Assembly: GCF_046156265.1 (NCBI RefSeq)
Contig: NZ_JAWDIR010000029.1
Span: 1-5,616 of the forward strand
Reading direction: 5' to 3'
Length of the DNA stretch: 5,616 bases
DNA from: CAMDHY01 sp046156265
GTDB taxonomy: Bacteria; Pseudomonadota; Alphaproteobacteria; Rhizobiales; Segnochrobactraceae
This document shows, one piece after another, positions 1 through 5,616 of this stretch. The notes below the pieces were generated by a model, which was not told the DNA's origin, did no database searches, and was given only the letters and a program-made list of their open reading frames with translations. Position numbers and translations under genes: made by a program. Position 1 is the first letter of the stretch. Every line of letters begins with the position of its first letter.

Positions 1-14
1 GAGAGGCCCCCGAC

Positions 15-20
15 TATAAC
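15..20 (+). promoter_or_regulatory. possible -10 box of the rrn promoter (-35 outside window)
   Basis: TATAAC lies in an otherwise GC-rich stretch and resembles a sigma-70-type -10 hexamer (TATAAT). A matching -35 box at normal spacing would fall before base 1, so only half of the promoter could be visible. Transcription would start near bases 26-29. The GC-rich stretch after the hexamer would fit the discriminator of a stringently controlled rRNA promoter. This is inference from one hexamer and its position, and further promoters may lie upstream. Confidence 0.35.
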
Positions 21-30
21 CCGCTCACCA

Positions 31-74
31 ACGAGGGCGGCGCTGCCGCTGGCGGCGAGAGACTTCGCCCTCGT
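31..74 (+). other. leader stem-loop
   Basis: ACGAGGGCG (31-39) is perfectly complementary to CGCCCTCGT (66-74), and a small GCCG/CGGC stem (45-48 with 53-56) sits inside. It would be the first structure in the transcript if transcription starts near base 27. It has no T-tract, so it is not a terminator. Its role is unknown. The nonamer CGGCGAGAG occurs inside it (53-61) and again at 87-95. I see nothing else I can name in bases 96-150. Confidence 0.55.
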
Positions 75-150
75 GCTTCTCTCAATCGGCGAGAGCTCAC
101 GGCCTGGGGAAATCCGGGTGGTGGCTTTGTCGGTTCGGGCGACGGTTTTC

Positions 151-180
151 GGCACCTTGGTGCCGCGTTCTTTGAAAATT
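151..180 (+). promoter_or_regulatory. boxB-like hairpin plus boxA: rrn antitermination site
   Basis: GGCAC CTTG GTGCC (152-156 and 159-163 at the core of 151-164) forms a small hairpin. Directly after it, GTTCTTTGAAAATT (167-180) resembles the bacterial rRNA boxA (E. coli TGCTCTTTAACA). A hairpin followed by boxA just upstream of the 16S processing stalk is the usual arrangement of the rrn nut-like element, which binds NusB and S10 and makes polymerase resistant to Rho over the long untranslated transcript. A related sequence recurs in the spacer before 23S at 2301-2312. The boxA call is firm; the boxB role rests on position only. Confidence 0.7.
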
Positions 181-186
181 GAATAG

Positions 187-216
187 GAAGAAAGAGAAAC
201 GTGGACGGCGAGGTCC
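187..216 (+). other. pre-16S processing stalk, 5' arm
   Basis: GAAGAAAGAGAAACG (187-201) is perfectly complementary to 1976-1990. GACGGCGAGGTCC (204-216) pairs with 1961-1973 using one G-U pair. A 2x2 internal loop (202-203 with 1974-1975) separates the two blocks. The resulting helix of 28 pairs encloses 16S and is the expected RNase III target for releasing pre-16S. The same strand can also pair locally with 247-267. Confidence 0.9.
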
Positions 217-220
217 TGCG

Positions 221-240
221 GGACCGCCGAAAGGCGGTCC
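221..240 (+). other. leader GAAA-tetraloop hairpin
   Basis: GGACCGCC (221-228), loop GAAA (229-232), GGCGGTCC (233-240): a perfect 8-bp stem capped by a GNRA tetraloop. It lies immediately inside the 16S stalk arm. No T-tract follows, so it is a structural or assembly element rather than a terminator. GGGACCG (220-226) could alternatively pair with CGGTCCC (1947-1953) and continue the stalk. Confidence 0.8.
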
Positions 241-246
241 GAACGA

Positions 247-267
247 GACTTCGGCGGTTTACGTTTC
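247..267 (+). repeat. leader mimic of the 3' arm of the 16S stalk
   Basis: This segment resembles the spacer arm at 1962-1981: both begin GACTTCG and end CGTTTC, with small differences between. It can pair with the 5' stalk arm: ACGTTTC (261-267) with 196-202, and 247-256 with 206-215 using one G-U pair and one mismatch, all stacked around the 221-240 hairpin. It could therefore hold the 5' arm in a local hairpin until the true 3' arm, with 28 pairs, is transcribed. The pairing is visible; the switching role is inference. Confidence 0.55.
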
Positions 268-284
268 GAGCTCACATAAAGTCG

Positions 285-316
285 CGACATCCAGACCCGT
301 GAGGGTTCAGGTGTCG
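285..316 (+). other. leader GTGA-tetraloop hairpin
   Basis: CGACA (285-289) pairs with TGTCG (312-316), then CC (291-292) with GG (310-311), then GACCC (294-298) with GGGTT (303-307) including one G-U, closed by the GNRA loop GTGA (299-302). U290, C308 and A309/A293 are bulged or mismatched. It lies between the stalk and the 16S 5' end. I see no confident structure in 317-368, the last stretch before 16S. Confidence 0.5.
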
Positions 317-368
317 AAGACGGTGTGACCTCGTCAAGCGTGACCAGATATAGCCGATCAATCTCATT

Positions 369-1862
<1,494 letters not shown>

Positions 1863-1876
1863 CGCCCTTTCAGGAC

Positions 1877-1922
1877 CACCCGGCTTCGGCCGGCGGTGTT
1901 CTCTTCGGGCGGCTTGGAACAC
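1877..1922 (+). other. two small hairpins downstream of 16S
   Basis: CCGGC TTCG GCCGG (1880-1893) forms a UUCG-capped hairpin that can extend outward as CACC (1877-1880) with GGTG (1895-1898) if two bases bulge. GTGTTC (1896-1901) also pairs with GAACAC (1917-1922). The two share bases 1896-1898, so the extended form and the second hairpin exclude each other. No T-tract follows. Bases 1923-1960 hold nothing else I can name apart from CGGTCCC (1947-1953), a possible inward extension of the stalk. Confidence 0.5.
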
Positions 1923-1960
1923 ACGGGGCCAGGTTTTCTCAAGCCTCGGTCCCACTTGGC

Positions 1961-1990
1961 GGACTTCGCCGTCTTCGTTTCTCTTTCTTC
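1961..1990 (+). other. pre-16S processing stalk, 3' arm
   Basis: GGACTTCGCCGTC (1961-1973) and CGTTTCTCTTTCTTC (1976-1990) pair with 204-216 and 187-201. This arm lies about 100 nt after the 16S 3' end and 70 nt before tRNA-Ile, the usual place for the RNase III stalk. Bases 1991-2059 are GC-rich spacer with no feature I can support. Confidence 0.9.
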
Positions 1991-2059
1991 TCGGACGCGT
2001 GGACCGCGCTCGGACCGTAGCGCTCCCGCTTCCCTGGCATCAGTCGGGGGAGCTCGCGC

Positions 2060-2136
<77 letters not shown>

Positions 2137-2140
2137 TTTC

Positions 2141-2158
2141 CGTCGCCGCAAGGCGATG
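2141..2158 (+). other. hairpin between the spacer tRNAs
   Basis: CGTCGCC (2141-2147), loop GCAA (2148-2151), GGCGATG (2152-2158): a 7-bp stem with one G-U pair and a GNRA loop. It fills most of the 30-nt gap between tRNA-Ile and tRNA-Ala and probably keeps the two cloverleaves apart or marks the linker for processing. Confidence 0.65.
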
Positions 2159-2166
2159 GTCTTGTC

Positions 2167-2242
2167 GGGGCCATAGCTCAGCTGGGAGAGCGCCTGCTTT
2201 GCAAGCAGGAGGTCGTCGGTTCGATCCCGTCTGGCTCCACCA
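2167..2242 (+). tRNA. tRNA-Ala (anticodon UGC)
   Basis: A complete 76-nt cloverleaf with encoded CCA (2240-2242). Acceptor GGGGCCA (2167-2173) pairs with TGGCTCC (2232-2238); the third pair is G3-U70, the main identity element for alanyl-tRNA synthetase. The anticodon arm is CCTGC (2193-2197), loop TTTGCAA (2198-2204), GCAGG (2205-2209), with anticodon TGC at 2200-2202. The T arm has GGTTCGATCCC. It is the second member of the Ile-Ala spacer pair and is processed from the same precursor. Nothing departs from the canonical form. Confidence 0.99.
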
Positions 2243-2280
2243 CGACCCTCGTGGCGGCAGCAGCGTCCGAAACAGAGTTT

Positions 2281-2312
2281 CGCGATCCTTCGGGATCGCG
2301 TGTTCATTGACA
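2281..2312 (+). promoter_or_regulatory. UUCG hairpin plus second boxA-like element
   Basis: CGCGATCC (2281-2288), loop TTCG (2289-2292), GGATCGCG (2293-2300) is a perfect 8-bp hairpin. TGTTCATTGACA (2301-2312) follows directly and resembles the leader boxA (GTTCTTTGAAAA at 167-178). Hairpin then boxA repeats the leader arrangement, and many rrn operons carry a spacer boxA before 23S to renew antitermination. The boxA match is weaker here (A2306 where the leader has T). Confidence 0.6.
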
Positions 2313-2313
2313 T

Positions 2314-2328
2314 CGTGAAGAAAAGGTT
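2314..2328 (+). other. outer 23S-5S helix, 5' arm
   Basis: CGTGAAGAAAAGGT (2314-2327) is perfectly complementary to ACCTTTTCTTCACG (5408-5421), and U2328 can add a G-U pair with G5407. The helix would enclose the local hairpins at 2328-2391, all of 23S and all of 5S. The complementarity is seen directly; that it forms in the precursor is inference. Confidence 0.6.
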
Positions 2329-2394
2329 TGCCCGGATACGCGGAAGCGTAGGCCGAGAAAAGCCGAGGAACCTCAAGTCCTCGTCGGGCAATCC
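2325..2394 (+). other. branched stem-loop before the 23S stalk
   Basis: TTGCCCG (2328-2334) pairs with CGGGCAA (2385-2391), and GG (2325-2326) could pair with CC (2393-2394) across a T-T mismatch. Inside are TACGC GGAA GCGTA (2337-2350), a GNRA-capped hairpin, and CGAGGA/TCCTCG (2364-2369 with 2378-2383). The outer two pairs compete with the 2314-2327 helix, but the 7-bp core does not, apart from the optional U2328-G5407 pair. It directly abuts the 23S stalk. Confidence 0.6.
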
Positions 2395-2453
2395 ATGAAA
2401 CGCTGGTCTTTCCTCATTGCGGTGCCACTTCGGTGGACATCGATAATGAGAGT
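2395..2453 (+). other. pre-23S processing stalk, 5' arm
   Basis: Pairing blocks with the 3' flank of 23S: 2395-2407 with 5228-5240 (13 perfect pairs), 2408-2412 with 5220-5224, 2414-2416 with 5217-5219, 2420-2426 with 5208-5214 (one G-U), 2431-2440 with 5193-5202 (10 perfect), and 2444-2453 with 5179-5188, which runs without a break into mature helix H1. This is the RNase III stalk. A local hairpin, CCAC TTCG GTGG (2425-2436), competes with the middle of it. Confidence 0.9.
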
Positions 2454-2583
2454 GATCAAGCGCCTTAAGGGCATTCGGTGGATGCCTTGGCGTCGAGAGG
2501 CGATGAAGGACGTGGTACGCTGCGATAAGCTACGGGGAGCTGCGAACAAGCTTTGATCCGTAGATTTCCGAATGGGGAAACCC

Positions 2584-2610
2584 GGCCCGCAAGGGTCATC
2601 CCGCAAGGGA
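2584..2610 (+). other. 23S helix-9 region without intervening sequence
   Basis: Where many rhizobial 23S genes carry an intervening sequence that is cut out to leave a 5.8S-like fragment, this gene has only two tiny tandem hairpins, both with GCAA loops: GGCCC/GGGTC (2584-2588 with 2593-2597) and TCCC/GGGA (2599-2602 with 2607-2610). The flanks GGGGAAACCC (2574-2583) and GTGAAACATC (2626-2635) are conserved and fix the position. Fragmentation of the mature 23S at this site is therefore not predicted. Confidence 0.65.
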
Positions 2611-2864
2611 AGCGAACCCGGGGAAGTGAAACATCTCAGTACCCGGAGGAAAGGACATCAACAGAGACTCCGCTAGTAGTGGCGAGCGAACGCGGACCAG
2701 GCCAGTGGCCTATGCAATCAAACCGGAACTGTCTGGAAAGGCAGGCCTCAGCGGGTGACAGCCCCGTACGGGTAACGGCTGCATAGGTCCTCGAGTAAGG
2801 CGGGACACGTGAAATCCTGTCTGAACATGGGGGGACCACCCTCCAAGCCTAAGTACTCCTCGAC

Positions 2865-2896
<32 letters not shown>

Positions 2897-3473
2897 GTGA
2901 AAAGCACCCCGACGAGGGGAGTGAAACAGTTCCTGAAACCGGATGCCTACAAACAGTCGGAGCCCGCAAGGGTGACGGCGTACCTTTTGTATAATGGGTC
3001 AGCGACTTAATTTAACGAGCAAGCTTAAGCCGATAGGTGTAGGCGCAGCGAAAGCGAGTCCGAATAGGGCGTCAAGTTCGTTGGATTAGACCCGAAACCG
3101 GGTGATCTAGCCATGAGCAGGCTGAAGGCAAGGTAACACTTGCTGGAGGGCCGAACCGTTGAATGTTGCAAAATTCTCGGATGACTTGTGGCTAGGGGTG
3201 AAAGGCCAATCAAACTCGGTAATAGCTGGTTCTCCGCGAAATCTATTTAGGTAGAGCGTCGGACGAATACTCCAGGGGGTAGAGCACTGGATGGGCTAGG
3301 GGTCCCCACAGGATTACCAAACCTAACCAAACTCCGAATACCTGGAAGTACTATCCGGCAGACACACGGCGGGTGCTAACGTCCGTCGTGAAGAGGGAAA
3401 CAACCCTGACCGCCAGCTAAGGCCCCCAAATCGTGGCTAAGTGTGAAAGGATGTGAGAATCCCAAAACAACCA

Positions 3474-3505
<32 letters not shown>

Positions 3506-4132
3506 GAAAGCGTAACAGCTCACTGGTCTAGATAAGGGTTCTTGCGCCGACAATGTATCGGGGCTCAAGCCACGTGCCGAAGCTGCGGGTGCATCGCAAG
3601 ATGCGCGGTAGCGGAGCGTTCCGTAAGCCTGTGAAGCGGTACCCGTGAGGGGCCGTGGAGGTATCGGAAGTGAGAATGCTGACATGAGTAACGGAAAGGG
3701 GTGTGAGAGACACCCCCGCCGAAAGTCCAAGGGTTCCTGCGTAAAGCTAATCTGCGCAGGGTCAGCCGGCCCCTAAGACGAGGCTGAAAAGCGTAGTCGA
3801 TGGGAACCAGGTGAATATTCCTGGGCCTGTGGATGGTGACGAACGCCGTAAGTTGTCGACCCTTACTGGATTGGGTCGGCTGCGAAGGAGTTCCAGGAAA
3901 TAGCCTCCACGTATAGACCGTACCCGAAACCGACTCTGGTGGACTGGTAGAGCATACCTAGGCGCTTGAGAGAACGATGCTGAAGGAACTCGGCAATTTG
4001 CCTCCGTAACTTCGGGATAAGGAGGCCTCCTCCGCGGGCAACCGTGGGGGAGGGGCACAAAACAGGGGGTGGCGACTGTTTATCAAAAACACAGGGCTCT
4101 GCGAAGCCGTAAGGCGACGTATAGGGTCTGAC

Positions 4133-4163
<31 letters not shown>

Positions 4164-4170
4164 GGTGCAA

Positions 4171-4271
<101 letters not shown>

Positions 4272-4345
4272 CGACTTCCCCGCTGTCTCCAGCATCGACT
4301 CAGTGAAATTGAATTCCCCGTGAAGATGCGGGGTTCCTGCGGTTA

Positions 4346-4379
<34 letters not shown>

Positions 4380-4705
4380 TGCACTGGTATCCGTGTCGTC
4401 ATGTGTAGGATAGGTGGTAGGCTATGAAGCCGGGGCGCCAGCTCTGGTGGAGCCATCCTTGAAATACCACCCTTGAAGTCATGAATATCTAACTGCGGCG
4501 TGTCATCCACGCCCAGGACAGTGCATGGTGGGTAGTTTGACTGGGGCGGTCGCCTCCCAAAGAGTAACGGAGGCGCGCGAAGGTGGGCTCAGAGCGGTCG
4601 GAAATCGCTCGTTGAGTGCAATGGCATAAGCCTGCCTGACTGCGAGACTGACAAGTCGAGCAGAGTCGAAAGACGGCCATAGTGATCCGGTGGTCCCACG
4701 TGGAC

Positions 4706-4753
<48 letters not shown>

Positions 4754-4806
4754 GATGCCCAAGAGTCCATATCGACGGCATCGTTTGGCACCTCGATGTC
4801 GACTCA

Positions 4807-4871
<65 letters not shown>

Positions 4872-5026
4872 TTGGGTTCAGAACGTCGTGAGACAGTTTG
4901 GTCCCTATCTGCCGTGGGTGTAGGAGACTTGAGAGGATCTGCCCTTAGTACGAGAGGACCGGGGTGGACGTACCTCTGGTGGACCTGTTGTGGCGCCAGC
5001 CGCATAGCAGGGTAGCTAAGTACGGA

Positions 5027-5058
<32 letters not shown>

Positions 5059-5180
5059 ACCCACCTCAAAACGAGGTCTCCCTTGAGAGCCGTGGAAGAC
5101 GACCACGTTGATAGGCCGGGTGTGGAAGCGTGGCGACACGTGAAGCTTACCGGTACTAATAGCTCGATCGGCTTGATCAC

Positions 5181-5240
5181 TCTCATTAATCCATGTCCAC
5201 CGCGGTGGGCATCGCGTGAGAAAGACAACCAGCGTTTCAT
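5181..5240 (+). other. pre-23S processing stalk, 3' arm
   Basis: Partner of 2395-2453. It contains the perfect blocks TCTCATTA (5181-5188), ATGTCCACCG (5193-5202) and ACCAGCGTTTCAT (5228-5240). A local hairpin, CCAC CGCG GTGG (5197-5208), mirrors the one in the 5' arm and competes with the stalk. The last base of this arm is immediately followed by the first base of the 5S stalk. Confidence 0.9.
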
Positions 5241-5256
5241 AACTTGATGACAATGC
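5241..5256 (+). other. pre-5S processing stalk, 5' arm
   Basis: AACTTGATGACAATGC pairs along its whole length with GCATTGTCATCGAGTT (5391-5406), with one G-U pair (U5245 with G5402). The 16-bp helix encloses 5S and eight or so linker bases on each side, and would be the RNase III or RNase E entry point for 5S maturation. Confidence 0.9.
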
Positions 5257-5264
5257 TCTTTGCC

Positions 5265-5383
5265 GGCCTGGTGGCTATGGCGAGGGGGCTGGACCCGATC
5301 CCATTCCGAACTCGGCCGTCAAAACCCTCAGCGCCGATGGTACTTCGTCTCAAGACGCGGGAGAGTAGGTCGCTGCCAGGCCT
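5265..5383 (+). rRNA. rrf: 5S ribosomal RNA
   Basis: About 119 nt, close to the 120 nt of E. coli 5S. Helix I is GGCCTGG (5265-5271) with CCAGGCC (5376-5382). The internal landmarks CCGAACTCGG and GCGCCGATGGTA sit at their usual places, and GGGAGAGTAGG precedes the 3' helix strand. The start was set by alignment of GGCCTGG to the first seven bases of E. coli 5S and may be off by one or two bases because C and G neighbours could lengthen helix I. It is co-transcribed with 23S and lies inside its own 16-bp stalk. The molecule binds the L5, L18 and L25-family proteins in the central protuberance of the large subunit. Confidence 0.97.
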
Positions 5384-5390
5384 GCCAAGC

Positions 5391-5406
5391 GCATTGTCAT
5401 CGAGTT
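5391..5406 (+). other. pre-5S processing stalk, 3' arm
   Basis: GCATTGTCATCGAGTT is the partner of 5241-5256. It ends directly against the 3' arm of the outer 23S-5S helix (from 5407), with no unpaired base between them. Confidence 0.9.
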
Positions 5407-5421
5407 GACCTTTTCTTCACG
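5407..5421 (+). other. outer 23S-5S helix, 3' arm
   Basis: ACCTTTTCTTCACG (5408-5421) is an exact reverse complement of 2314-2327, with a further G-U pair at 5407. The run of pyrimidines is too short of T residues and has no preceding hairpin of its own, so it is not a terminator tract. Confidence 0.6.
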
Positions 5422-5422
5422 C

Positions 5423-5450
5423 CCCTGCCCGGACCCCGTCCGGCGCAGGG
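5423..5450 (+). other. GC-rich hairpin between 5S and tRNA-fMet
   Basis: CCCTGC and CCGGAC (5423-5434) pair with GTCCGG and GCAGGG (5438-5450) around a 3-nt loop, with only C5444 bulged: 12 pairs. The next bases are ACTTCGG, so there is no T-tract and it should not terminate strongly. It is more likely a processing or spacer hairpin, or the remnant of a terminator that once ended the operon before the tRNA. Bases 5451-5484 link it to the tRNA. Confidence 0.7.
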
Positions 5451-5484
5451 ACTTCGGCCCCGCCGGCCGAACATCCACAACCGG

Positions 5485-5561
<77 letters not shown>

Positions 5562-5565
5562 GATC

Positions 5566-5610
5566 AAGGCCCGCCGCAACGAGCTAAAACTCGTCGCGGC
5601 GGGCCTTTTT
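5566..5610 (+). terminator. rho-independent terminator of the rrn operon
   Basis: AAGGCCCGCCGC (5566-5577) pairs perfectly with GCGGCGGGCCTT (5596-5607). After one A-C mismatch, ACGAG (5579-5583) pairs with CTCGT (5590-5594) around a 6-nt loop. The tract TTTTT (5606-5610) ends it. It begins four bases after the tRNA-fMet CCA, so the tRNA is the last product of the operon. Confidence 0.93.
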
Positions 5611-5616
5611 GCGTTC

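Noticed and set aside
221..240. Perfect GC-rich hairpin as an attenuator or early terminator
   Set aside because: It is followed by GAACGAGACTT with no T-tract and lies after boxA inside the 16S stalk, so a structural role fits better.
5254..5262. TGCTCTTTG before 5S, matching the first bases of E. coli boxA
   Set aside because: The first three bases belong to the 5S stalk and the match stops after eight bases. A boxA here would have little transcript left to protect, so chance is more likely.

Overview
The window is one complete ribosomal RNA (rrn) operon on the plus strand, in the order leader, 16S, tRNA-Ile(GAU), tRNA-Ala(UGC), 23S, 5S, initiator tRNA-fMet(CAU), rho-independent terminator. 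I see no credible protein-coding gene on either strand. The 16S and 23S signatures, the Ile/Ala spacer tRNA pair, a tRNA-fMet placed after 5S and high-GC spacers point to an alphaproteobacterium, most likely in Hyphomicrobiales (Rhizobiales). I cannot name a genus by eye.

Layout. Bases 1-368 are the promoter edge and leader: a possible -10 box at the extreme left, structured hairpins, a boxB/boxA-like antitermination element, and the 5' arm of the pre-16S stalk. 16S covers about 369-1857. The first spacer (1858-2453) carries the 3' arm of the 16S stalk, the two tRNAs, a second boxA-like element and the 5' arm of the pre-23S stalk. 23S covers about 2454-5180 and lacks a large helix-9 intervening sequence. 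5S covers about 5265-5383. The tail (5384-5616) holds the 3' arms of the 5S stalk and of an outer helix, a GC-rich hairpin, tRNA-fMet and the terminator.

The parts work as one transcription unit. The boxA-like elements would recruit the Nus antitermination factors. The stalks bring precursor ends together for RNase III and trimming nucleases. The tRNAs are released by RNase P at the 5' end and by 3' processing; all three have encoded CCA ends.

The rRNA genes themselves look ordinary. The features worth attention are in the spacers and the last tRNA. First, a 14-bp perfect long-range helix (2314-2327 with 5408-5421) encloses 23S and 5S, and its 3' arm abuts the 5S stalk, which abuts the 23S stalk, suggesting a compact multi-helix junction. 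Second, the 16S leader holds a near-copy of the 3' stalk arm that can pair with the 5' stalk arm first, suggesting strand exchange during transcription. Third, the initiator tRNA has A29-U41 in place of the first of the three conserved G-C anticodon-stem pairs. All pairings were found by reading; no folding program, covariation test or database search was run.
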